Of a stretch of DNA of 18,189 bases, positions 1 through 6,873 are shown piece by piece. The position numbers were made by a program, and so were the translations under genes. Source of the stretch: Gallionella sp. Its GTDB lineage: Bacteria; Pseudomonadota; Gammaproteobacteria; Burkholderiales; Gallionellaceae. Positions within the stretch are counted from its first letter, which is position 1; each line of letters opens with the position of its first letter. The notes below the pieces were generated by a model. It was not told the DNA's origin, did not search any database, and saw nothing but the letters and a program-made list of their open reading frames with translations. The stretch lies in NCBI GenBank assembly GCA_024654105.1, contig JANLID010000301.1, positions 1 to 18,189 of the forward strand, read 5' to 3'.

Positions 1-216
1 ACGCTCGACATCTGCGGCACGGTTTGCCCCGGACCCATCGTTGAAGCGAAGAAATTGCTGAACGGAATGCAGCCCGGCGAGGTATTGAAACTGGTCAGCG
101 ACTGCCCCGGCGTGCAATCCGACATCGAAGGCTGGGCCGCGGCCACCGGCATGACCTTGCTGGAGAACATCGAGGTATCGGCCGGCATGCATGAATTCTA
201 CATCCGCAAGGGCTAG
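1..216 (+). CDS. TusA-family sulfurtransferase (3' part only)
   Basis: The reading frame is open from the first base, so the N-terminus lies outside the window; 71 residues and a TAG stop are visible. The segment CGTVCPGPIVEAKKLL carries the CPxP motif of TusA/SirA-like proteins, whose cysteine holds a persulfide and passes sulfur to partner proteins in the cytoplasm (2-thiouridine synthesis, or sulfur oxidation when near dsr/hdr genes). The rest, with a VSDCPG segment and a C-terminal HEFYIRKG strand, fits the small two-layer fold of the family. The next gene begins 23 bases downstream on the same strand, so the two are probably co-transcribed. Which TusA paralogue this is cannot be told without the upstream neighbours. 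The family call is secure; the pathway is open. Confidence 0.88.
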   Translation, partial: TLDICGTVCPGPIVEAKKLLNGMQPGEVLKLVSDCPGVQSDIEGWAAATGMTLLENIEVSAGMHEFYIRKG

Positions 217-239
217 CGTGACCAAGCCAGAGGTTTCCT

Positions 240-839
240 GTGCGCATCAAGAGCAACTGGTTCAAAAGCGGGCGTGAACACACGCCGCAGGAGCTCGCGG
301 GTGCGGTCGCGTTCGTCGTCTGGCGCATCGCCGATAACGCACTGAAAAATACCCGCAAGGCGAATTTTAATGTTGAAATCGGCAACCAATACTTCGCCTT
401 CCTCAACGAATTTCTTTTCTTCCTGATCCAGATAGCCGACCGTATCGCCTTCCGCCGGTTGACGCAAGAGGCGCGCTTCGCCTTTACGAGCACATTGGCG
501 AACCGTGTGGCGGAAACCCTGGCCGAAAATCAGAATCGCCTGCTGGGCGGCAACCGGCAAGAATCCAAGCAGCAATTCATCGACCTGCTCAACCAGCGCG
601 CCGACGACTATGCGGACTTCGACTACGACGAGGATGGCCCATCATTCCGTTTTACCCGCTACCTCGGTTACTGCATGAATCAGGTGATGAGCGAGAAGGA
701 CAGCGGCTGGATCATCGACCAGATGATCAGCATCGAAGCGCCGGGGGCAGTGGAAATGGTGGAGAAGACCCTGCGTGACCTGCTCGAAACCGGACCGCGT
801 TCGCCACCACGCCACCGCACCACCGTCGCCGGAGACTGA
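240..839 (+). CDS. hypothetical protein, 199 aa
   Basis: I do not recognise this family. The start chosen is GTG at 240, preceded by AGAGG at 229-233 with a six-base gap. The protein has a basic N-terminus (MRIKSNWFKSGREHTPQE), a helical, moderately hydrophobic middle (residues about 20-75, including FAFLNEFLFFLIQIADRIAF), an acidic patch at about 120-133 (DDYADFDYDEDGPSF) and a C-terminal helical part ending in a low-complexity basic tail. The middle helix contains charged residues on one face, so a soluble helical bundle is more likely than a membrane protein. It follows the TusA-like gene closely and is followed by a strong terminator, so it is the last gene of that transcription unit. A link to sulfur relay is only suggested by position. 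Confidence 0.75.
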   Translation: MRIKSNWFKSGREHTPQELAGAVAFVVWRIADNALKNTRKANFNVEIGNQYFAFLNEFLFFLIQIADRIAFRRLTQEARFAFTSTLANRVAETLAENQNRLLGGNRQESKQQFIDLLNQRADDYADFDYDEDGPSFRFTRYLGYCMNQVMSEKDSGWIIDQMISIEAPGAVEMVEKTLRDLLETGPRSPPRHRTTVAGD

Positions 840-897
840 CGCGAACCTGCAAAAGGTTTCTCCCGCATTGCATGCTTAACAGCGTGGCCAGAACGCA

Positions 898-929
898 AAA
901 AAGCCCGCTCCTTCCGGCGCGGGCTTTTT
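898..929. terminator. Rho-independent terminator, bidirectional
   Basis: An 11-bp perfect stem, AAAAAGCCCGC at 898-908 against GCGGGCTTTTT at 919-929, encloses a 10-base loop. The T-run follows the stem on the plus strand and the A-run gives the same on the minus strand. It ends the tusA-like/hypothetical transcript and could also stop leftward transcription arriving through the IS remnant. Confidence 0.88.
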
Positions 930-949
930 GCTCGACTCCAAATGAATCC

Positions 950-964
950 TAGCACCATGTAACA
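950..964 (+). repeat. left terminal inverted repeat of the IS630 remnant
   Basis: TAGCACCATGTAACA, including the TA target dinucleotide. It matches the opposite end at 13 of 15 positions. Confidence 0.8.
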
Positions 965-965
965 A

Positions 966-1450
966 TTACAGCTTCGGATAAAGGCGCGTCAGCTTGATCC
1001 TCGCATCCGAAGTTGTAAACTGCCAGTTAATCTTCTTCAAGTTGTTGTTCAGATCGTGCTCCCATGCAGCCACTTCGGTCTTCATCTCCTCCATGCTGCC
1101 TAATCGGCGACCAAGACATTGTCCCTTTCGCACGCTGAGTTCAATCTCCGCCATATTCAACCAACTTCCATGTTTGGGCGTGTCATGGATTTCAAGGCGT
1201 TTCGCCAATCGTCTGGCTTCCTGGGGGTCGAATGCCTCGTATAACGATGCAATGCTGTGGGTGTTCAGGTTATTCCGAGCGCTTCCGCCGTGTCCGCAAC
1301 TTTCCACGCGGGGCCACTGACTCCAGCGTCACACAATAACAGCGCGCGGGCGTGAATAAATTTTCTTGCATTGGTTTTTCCCTGCTCCGTCAAAATTTCA
1401 AGTTCGTTACGCTCTTGCTCGGTAAGTGTTACCCGGTATCTCGGTGACAT
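966..1450 (-). pseudogene. IS630-family transposase, internally deleted and frameshifted
   Basis: The gene starts with ATG at 1450 behind a strong GGAGG (1456-1460). The first 61 residues (MSPRYRVTLTEQER to TAEALGIT) are the N-terminal helix-turn-helix region of this transposase type. Translation then meets a TGA stop at the junction near 1265-1270. In another frame the C-terminal part continues from NLNTHSIASLYEAF through HDTPKHGSWLNMAEIELS to RLYPKL, ending with TAA at 966-968. From my memory of the family's usual length, roughly 180-200 central residues are gone, including both catalytic aspartates; the final glutamate of the DDE triad (AEIELS) is kept. At the junction GGAATAACC fuses to what in the family is GATAACCTG (DNL), so the deletion probably occurred across a shared ATAACC. 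It is not functional as a transposase. Confidence 0.85.
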
Positions 1451-1505
1451 GGCGGCCTCCTTGCTGGCCAGTATGTCGCAGGTTGCTATAATGCGAAAAC
1501 AATAA

Positions 1506-1520
1506 TGTTACGTGGTACTA
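1506..1520 (-). repeat. right terminal inverted repeat of the IS630 remnant
   Basis: Read on the minus strand from 1520 this is TAGTACCACGTAACA, the partner of the left end at 950-964. Confidence 0.8.
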
Positions 1521-1552
1521 GGGATGCATGTGTCGGCCAGCCTGCAACAACA

Positions 1553-1792
1553 TCACGCCAGAAACCGCACTACCGCCACAGTGTCAAATGGCCAGCCGGG
1601 TTCTGCGCCATTGTCCATGCGTCGTAAAACAGGGATACGCATGCCGTATTTTTCAAGCAGGCCGCCGTCATCGGCAATGTTGATATCCTTCGCAACAATC
1701 CCCGCATCTCGGAGGATTGCCTGCGCCTCCTCGCGCAGATGGCAGCACGAGATGCCGTAGAGTTCGATCGTTGATGGCGCGATGGGCACCAT
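1553..1792 (-). CDS. glutaredoxin-like thioredoxin-fold protein (DUF836 type), CxxR active site
   Basis: This 79-residue protein has the compact glutaredoxin-like layout: a first strand IELYG, an active-site loop and helix SCCHLREEAQAIL, a second strand (DINIADD), then the cis-proline strand (MRIPVLRRM) and a C-terminal helix. Family members usually carry CHLC at the helix start; here the sequence is CHLR, so the second cysteine is replaced by arginine and only a monothiol mechanism would remain. An extra cysteine precedes it (CC). The start ATG at 1792 lies only a few bases from GGGAGGG, so the GTG one codon later is equally possible. The gene follows the HAD phosphatase gene after 12 bases and is probably the last gene of the perM-hda-HAD operon. 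Substrate unknown. Confidence 0.72.
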   Translation of the reverse strand: MVPIAPSTIELYGISCCHLREEAQAILRDAGIVAKDINIADDGGLLEKYGMRIPVLRRMDNGAEPGWPFDTVAVVRFLA

Positions 1793-1804
1793 TCCCTCCC
1801 CCGG

Positions 1805-2467
1805 CTAGCGCAGATTGATTATGCGCCAGCCGTTGCGCTCGGCATGGGCGCGCAGCGTGTCATCGGGATTCGCCGCAACCGGGTGTTTCACTTTGTACAG
1901 CAGCGGCAGGTCGTTCAGCGAATCGCTGTAGAAGGTGCTGTCGGCAAAGCTCTCCAGATTCCAGCCGCGTGCGGTCAGCCAGTTTTTCAAGCGGGTGATC
2001 TTGCCTTCACGGAAGCACGGTACATCCGCCACACCGCCGGTAAATTCGCCGTCCTTGTGTTCCGGCTCAGTGGCGATCAAGTGTTCGACGCCGAATTCGC
2101 GGGCGATCGGCGCGGTGACAAAACTGTTGGTGGCGGTGATGATGGCGCATATGTCGCCCGCCGCACGATGGCGCTGCACCAAATCACGCGCCGGTTGGGC
2201 GATCATCGGCAGCACACTCTCGCGCATGAATTGTTGATGCCACGCATCCAGCGTCTTGCGGGAATGGCGCGACAGCGGCTTCAGCTGAAAATCCAGAAAC
2301 TCGTGGATGTCCAGCGTTCCGGCTTTGTATTGCTCGTAGAAGGCGAGATTCTTCACCTCGAACAATTCGCGATCGAGCACGCCGATGCGGATCAGGAATT
2401 GCGACCACTCGAAATCGCTGTCGCCGTTCAGCAGGGTGTTGTCCAGATCGAATAAGGCCAAATTCAC
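1805..2467 (-). CDS. HAD-IB family phosphatase (SerB-like)
   Basis: The 220-residue protein shows all HAD motifs: motif I FDLDNTLL with nucleophile D7 and D9, motif II TAT at 111-113, a motif III lysine near 156 (REGKITRL) and motif IV YSDSLNDLPLL at 180-190. The helical cap inserted between motifs I and II is typical of the IB subfamily (phosphoserine phosphatase-like, also some histidinol-phosphate phosphatases). It should be a magnesium-dependent cytoplasmic phosphomonoesterase; the substrate cannot be read from the sequence. The start is GTG at 2467, one base after the stop of hda, so translation is probably coupled. The same neighbour order (perM, hda, HAD) is, to my knowledge, common in betaproteobacteria, where pcnB and folK often follow; here a glutaredoxin-like gene and an IS remnant follow instead. 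Confidence 0.87.
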   Translation of the reverse strand: MNLALFDLDNTLLNGDSDFEWSQFLIRIGVLDRELFEVKNLAFYEQYKAGTLDIHEFLDFQLKPLSRHSRKTLDAWHQQFMRESVLPMIAQPARDLVQRHRAAGDICAIITATNSFVTAPIAREFGVEHLIATEPEHKDGEFTGGVADVPCFREGKITRLKNWLTARGWNLESFADSTFYSDSLNDLPLLYKVKHPVAANPDDTLRAHAERNGWRIINLR

Positions 2468-2468
2468 T

Positions 2469-3134
2469 TCAGCTACCTTTCAATTCCTGTTGCAGGGTTT
2501 CTTTCAGCAGCGGCACCGACGGCGCGCGATGCAGGCGCAGCGAATGTTCGTCCAGCGCGTCCAGCGCCGCCATCAGGCTGGGCAGGTCGCGGCGCCCGTG
2601 GCGCAATAAATATTGCGTGACTTCCGGCGGCAGCGCGAAGCCGCGCGACTGCGCATGCCGCATCAGCGCCTGTGCTTTCTCTTCGTCGCTCAGCCCGTGC
2701 ACCTGGTACACCAAGCCCCAGCCGAGGCGGGTGCGCAGATCGTCGCGCAGCTTGAGATGCAGCGGTGATTGCGTGCCGCTGACCAGCAACACGCCGCCGC
2801 TGTCGCGCATCCGGTTGTAGAGATTGAACAGCTCGATTTGCGCAGCATCCTCGAGGCGCTCGACATCGTCCACAGCCACCACCTCGGCAAACTGCGGCAC
2901 GCTGCCCTGCGCATAAACCGCACTGCGCTGCGCGTCCAATGCGGCACCCACACAGGCTTGCAGCAAATGGCTCTTGCCGCTGCCGCTTTCGCCCCACAGA
3001 TAAAAACTTCGCTCGCTGCTGCTGCCCGCCAAGGTGTGGCGCAGCACCGAAAGCAATTCGAGGTTGCGCCCCGCGACGAAATTATCGAGAGTCGGCTGAC
3101 TGACCGGGGCGATGTCGAGCAATAACTGGCTCAC
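2469..3134 (-). CDS. hda: DnaA regulatory inactivator Hda
   Basis: Hda works with the DNA-loaded sliding clamp to stimulate hydrolysis of DnaA-bound ATP and so prevents re-initiation of replication. The chosen start is GTG at 3134, which overlaps the perM stop (GTGA); this gives a 221-residue protein beginning MSQLLLDIAP, where QLLLDI fits the N-terminal clamp-binding motif of the family. A farther ATG at 3167 would overlap perM by 37 bases and push this motif inward, so it is less likely. The Walker A motif is GESGSGKS at 48-55, the Walker B region is VVAVDDVERL, and the lid and sensor part follow to a helical C-terminus. It lies between perM and the HAD gene with an overlap and a one-base gap, an operon with translational coupling. 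Confidence 0.9.
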   Translation of the reverse strand: MSQLLLDIAPVSQPTLDNFVAGRNLELLSVLRHTLAGSSSERSFYLWGESGSGKSHLLQACVGAALDAQRSAVYAQGSVPQFAEVVAVDDVERLEDAAQIELFNLYNRMRDSGGVLLVSGTQSPLHLKLRDDLRTRLGWGLVYQVHGLSDEEKAQALMRHAQSRGFALPPEVTQYLLRHGRRDLPSLMAALDALDEHSLRLHRAPSVPLLKETLQQELKGS

Positions 3135-4189
3135 GGTTTGCGGTACATTTCGCTCGCCAGATACCACGCCTTGCCGTGGCGCAGCGCGACCAGCAGAATA
3201 GCGGACAGCGGCAGCGCCAGCAGCAGGCCGAAAAAGCCGAGCACTTGCCCGAAGGCAAGCAGCGCAAAAATCACCACCAGCGGATGCAGGCCGATACGGT
3301 CACCGACCAGCCACGGGGTGACGACCATACCCTCGAGCAACTGTCCCGCGCCGAACACTGCCCACACCAGCAATACTCCGCTGAAGCTGGGGAATTGCAT
3401 TGCCGCCGCCAATGTCGCGAGCGCCAAACCGATAATCATGCCCAGGTAGGGCACGAACACCAGCATCCCGGCGACGATGCCGATGGGCAGCGCGAACTCC
3501 AGCCCGGCCAGCCACAACCCCACAGTGTAAAACGCGCTCATCAGCAGCATCACGGAAATTTGCCCGCGCAGGAATTCCGCCAGCACGCGATCCACCTCGA
3601 TGGCGATTTCCGTTACCTTTTCGTGCCAATGGCGCGGGATCAGCTCGTCCAGCCGCGCGACCATCCCATCCCAGTCGCGCAACAGGTAGAACATCGCCAC
3701 CGGGATCAGCAGCAGGTTGACCAGCGCGCCGATGATCGCACCGCCGCCGCTGCCGAGCCATGGCAGCAGCTTTCCCGCAGCCCCGCCCGCGCCTTGCCAG
3801 TGGCTGACCAGCAAATTCTTCAATGTTTGGCTATCCCATTCCATGCTGACACCGAACCATTGCTGCAACTGCGGCAACAGGCGAACACGCGCCGCCTCGA
3901 TCCAGTCCGGCAGGCGCATCACGAACAGGCTGATTTCCTTTTCCAGCAGCGGCAGCATGATCAGCAACAGCAAACCAGACAGCAGCAGCAACCCGCTCAT
4001 CACCAGCACCACCGCCAGCGTGCGCGGAATTTTATGAATGCTCATCCGCTGCACCAGCGGATTGCAGATGTAGGCGAGAACGCCCGCTGCGACGAACGGC
4101 GTGAGTATCGGGCTGAGCAGATACAGCAGCACGGCAACGACCACGGCGAAGGACAGCCACTGCATGGCAGCAAAGCGGGATAGGGTCAT
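3131..4189 (-). CDS. AI-2E family transporter / PerM-like membrane permease
   Basis: A 352-residue polytopic inner-membrane protein. Two hydrophobic helices lie near the N-terminus (WLSFAVVVAVLLYLLSPI and TPFVAAGVLAYICNPLV), followed by another helix pair (TLAVVLVMSGLLLLSGLLLL), a central soluble region with amphipathic helices, and a C-terminal group of helices including LPIGIVAGMLVFVPYLGMII and a final GLLLALPLSAILLVALRHG. This is the pattern of the AI-2E exporter/PerM family, whose substrates are mostly uncertain. The start ATG at 4189 was chosen over the ATG at 4264, because the 25 extra residues would run across the purM leader and do not look like family sequence. The gene is divergent from purM and overlaps the start of hda. 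Confidence 0.85.
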   Translation of the reverse strand: MTLSRFAAMQWLSFAVVVAVLLYLLSPILTPFVAAGVLAYICNPLVQRMSIHKIPRTLAVVLVMSGLLLLSGLLLLIMLPLLEKEISLFVMRLPDWIEAARVRLLPQLQQWFGVSMEWDSQTLKNLLVSHWQGAGGAAGKLLPWLGSGGGAIIGALVNLLLIPVAMFYLLRDWDGMVARLDELIPRHWHEKVTEIAIEVDRVLAEFLRGQISVMLLMSAFYTVGLWLAGLEFALPIGIVAGMLVFVPYLGMIIGLALATLAAAMQFPSFSGVLLVWAVFGAGQLLEGMVVTPWLVGDRIGLHPLVVIFALLAFGQVLGFFGLLLALPLSAILLVALRHGKAWYLASEMYRKP

Positions 4190-4250
4190 TTCGGGTAAAA
4201 TTCGCGGGAAAACTTGTGGCACTTTACCTTTAAGGAAGCGAGAACTCAAC

Positions 4251-5279
<1,029 letters not shown>

Positions 5280-5297
<18 letters not shown>

Positions 5298-5357
5298 GGA
5301 GTGGAGAGTGGGAAAACCACCGCCCCCACTACCCACTACCCACTCCCCACTTCCCGG
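5280..5357 (+). repeat. inverted heptad-array element at the purM/purN junction
   Basis: The left arm holds five 7-bp units in register: GTGGAGA, GTGGGAA, GTAGGGA, GTGGAGA, GTGGGAA (5280-5314). A short centre (AACCACCG, 5315-5322) follows, then five pyrimidine units CCCCCAC, TACCCAC, TACCCAC, TCCCCAC, TTCCCGG (5323-5357). The arms are complementary only imperfectly, 4 to 6 of 7 bases per unit pair. The TAG stop of purM is inside the third left unit. The element fills nearly all of the purM-purN gap. It shares its arm units and the core GGGAAAACCAC with the element inside mutL. Confidence 0.85.
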
Positions 5358-5366
5358 TTTATTCAG

Positions 5367-6005
5367 ATGAAATCCATTGTCATCCTCATTTCCGGCCGCG
5401 GCAGCAACCTGCAGGCTCTGCTGCAAGCGAGGCTGCCCTGCCGCATCGCGGCGGTAATCAGCAACCGCGCGGATGCCGGAGGGCTGGAGATCGCGCAGGC
5501 GCACGGCATTCCGACCGCCGTCATCGAACACCGCAACTATGCGGACCGCGACAGTTTCGATGCCGCGCTTGCCCGGCTTATCGATACTTTCCATGCCGAT
5601 TTTGTCGTGCTGGCCGGTTTCATGCGCATCCTCACCGCAAATTTTGTGGCGCGCTATCGCGGCAAGCTGGTCAATATCCACCCTTCGCTGTTGCCCGCTT
5701 ACGGCGGGCTAAACACCCACGCACGCGCCCTGCAGGACGGCGTGCGTATCCACGGCTGCACGGTGCATTTCGTCACCACCGATCTCGACCACGGTCCAAT
5801 TATCATTCAGGCCGCCGTACCGGTGCTGTGCCACGACACCGAGCGAACGCTGGCGGCGCGGGTATTGCACGAAGAGCACCGCATCTACCCGCAGGCCATG
5901 CGTTGGTTGTGCAATGGTCAGATTGAACTGCGCGACGACGGGTGGGTCATATTCCGGCATCGCAAACAAACAAGTCATGCGCTGATTTCACCCGGGCTGG
6001 AATGA
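5367..6005 (+). CDS. purN: phosphoribosylglycinamide formyltransferase
   Basis: PurN transfers a formyl group from 10-formyl-tetrahydrofolate to GAR in purine synthesis. The protein has 212 residues with ATG at 5367. An upstream in-frame ATG at 5301 lies inside the repeat element and would add unrelated residues. It shows the N-terminal nucleotide-binding loop ISGRGSNLQALL, the catalytic segment VNIHPSLLP with N103 and H105, and the conserved D141 in TTDLDHGPIII. No Shine-Dalgarno sequence is seen before the ATG: the bases just upstream are the pyrimidine arm of the repeat followed by GGTTTATTCAG. Translation may therefore depend on read-through from purM or on the mRNA hairpin formed by the repeat. 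The DUF3108 gene begins four bases after its stop. Confidence 0.94.
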   Translation: MKSIVILISGRGSNLQALLQARLPCRIAAVISNRADAGGLEIAQAHGIPTAVIEHRNYADRDSFDAALARLIDTFHADFVVLAGFMRILTANFVARYRGKLVNIHPSLLPAYGGLNTHARALQDGVRIHGCTVHFVTTDLDHGPIIIQAAVPVLCHDTERTLAARVLHEEHRIYPQAMRWLCNGQIELRDDGWVIFRHRKQTSHALISPGLE

Positions 6006-6009
6006 ACAG

Positions 6010-6792
6010 ATGACAGGCATCAGAGGACAGAAGACAGAAGACGGAGGACAGAAGTGTTGTCGCGGCTACGCCGCGTCCTTAAACTGTCTTCTGTCCTCCG
6101 TCTTCTGTTTTCTGTTTTCTGTTTTCTGTCCTCTGTCTTCTGCCTTTGCCGCCCCGCCGGACAGCGTGCAAGCTACCTATGATGTCTACAAAAACGGCAT
6201 GCGGGTCGAAATCAGGGAGACCTACACGCGCGACAAGGATCGCTACACGCTGTCCAGCGTCTGGACGCCGGTCGGGCTGCTGGCGCTGCTCAAACCGGAA
6301 AAGATACTCGTCGACAGCAGCGGTCTGATTGGCAAACAGGGCCTGCAACCGCTGCTCCTCAACCACCGGCGCGAACTCGACGAGAGCAAGAACAGCCGTG
6401 CCGAATTTGACTGGGGTGGAAAACAGCTCACCCTGATCTATCAGGCGCAACGCAGGGTGGTTGCGCTGCCCGACGGCACACAGGACCGCCTGAGCGTGAT
6501 GTATCAATTCATGTTTCTGTCATTACAGAATGCTGCCGTTCTGGATTTCCCGATGACCAATGGCGAAAAGCTGGATAACTATCACTACGCCATCACGCAC
6601 AATCAAACAGTCAAGGTTCCGGCCGGGGAATTCAAGGCTACCCACCTCGACAGCCAGGCCAAGCCGGGTGAGAGGCGCACCGAAATCTGGCTGGCCACGC
6701 AGTACAATAATCTGCCGTGCAAGATGACCATCACCGAAGCCAACGGTGACCAGCTTACCCAGGTGTTGAGCAAACTGACAATTAAACCGTAA
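6010..6792 (+). CDS. DUF3108 domain protein, predicted exported
   Basis: The mature part, from about residue 48 (APPDSVQATYDVYKNGMRVEI), is a beta-rich DUF3108-like domain with repeated strand patterns such as YTLSSVWTPVG and TVKVPAGEFKATHLDS. The family usually follows purN in related bacteria and is a periplasmic protein of unknown function. The first 47 residues are odd: residues 5-15 and 26-44 are encoded by the two arms of an inverted 7-bp repeat array. The right arm encodes the hydrophobic stretch CLLSSVFCFLFSVFCPLSS, followed by AFA before an alanine, a good signal peptidase I site. The signal peptide therefore appears to be made largely from repeat DNA, with a long mixed-charge n-region. 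ATG at 6010 is four bases after purN. I am sure of the gene and less sure of the exact start. Confidence 0.82.
   Translation: MTGIRGQKTEDGGQKCCRGYAASLNCLLSSVFCFLFSVFCPLSSAFAAPPDSVQATYDVYKNGMRVEIRETYTRDKDRYTLSSVWTPVGLLALLKPEKILVDSSGLIGKQGLQPLLLNHRRELDESKNSRAEFDWGGKQLTLIYQAQRRVVALPDGTQDRLSVMYQFMFLSLQNAAVLDFPMTNGEKLDNYHYAITHNQTVKVPAGEFKATHLDSQAKPGERRTEIWLATQYNNLPCKMTITEANGDQLTQVLSKLTIKP
6022..6139 (+). repeat. inverted heptad-array element in the DUF3108 signal region
   Basis: The left arm has units AGAGGAC, AGAAGAC, AGAAGAC, GGAGGAC and a partial AGAAG (6022-6054). The right arm has eight units (6084-6139): CTGTCTT, CTGTCCT, CCGTCTT, three identical CTGTTTT, CTGTCCT, CTGTCTT. Bases 6034-6054 and 6088-6108 form a perfect 21-bp inverted repeat. 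The centre contains a second palindrome, CGCGGCTACGCCGCG (6061-6075). The right arm is longer than the left and contains extra CTGTTTT copies, which suggests unit gain by slippage. Confidence 0.87.
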
Positions 6793-6819
6793 TCGTTTTG
6801 CCGCAATCGCCGGCAAGCA

Positions 6820-6851
6820 AAAAGCCGCACGATTTTCACCGTGCGGCTTTT
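6820..6851. terminator. bidirectional Rho-independent terminator between the DUF3108 gene and rne
   Basis: AAAAGCCGCACG (6820-6831) pairs perfectly with CGTGCGGCTTTT (6840-6851) around an 8-base loop, with more T residues following. It lies between two convergent genes and serves both. Confidence 0.9.
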
Positions 6852-6873
6852 GTTTTTACTGTCTGATCAAAAA

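Larger units (their letters stand above)
950..1520 (-). mobile_element. IS630-family remnant with intact ends (MITE-like)
   Basis: The element is bounded by TA at both sides, as expected for IS630/mariner-type insertion with TA duplication. The left end reads TAGCACCATGTAACA (950-964) and the right end, read inward on the minus strand from 1520, reads TAGTACCACGTAACA; 13 of 15 positions match. Inside is one transposase gene on the minus strand with its central part deleted. The total of 571 bp is about half the size of a typical member. With both ends preserved it could in principle be moved by a related transposase supplied in trans; this is inference. It sits about 20 bases beyond a terminator and just downstream of the glutaredoxin-like gene, so it interrupts no visible gene. 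Confidence 0.85.

Noticed and set aside
994..1320. 108-residue open frame on the plus strand inside the IS630 remnant
   Set aside because: The minus strand encodes recognisable transposase segments, so this is a shadow.
1487..1492. TATAAT at the right end of the IS remnant as an outward promoter
   Set aside because: The nearest -35-like hexamer (TTGCTG at 1461-1466) is 20 bases away and the only downstream gene is on the opposite strand.
3134..3167. Earlier ATG start for hda
   Set aside because: It would extend 33 bases farther into perM and put 11 unrelated residues before the clamp-binding motif; the GTG overlapping the perM stop fits better.
3176..4183. 335-residue Gln/His-rich open frame opposite perM
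   Set aside because: The composition is the complement of Leu/Ala/Val membrane-helix codons; perM is the real gene.
4190..4250. Promoter for purM using TAAAAT at 4196-4201
   Set aside because: No -35 hexamer resembling TTGACA is found at suitable distance, so I did not list it as a feature.
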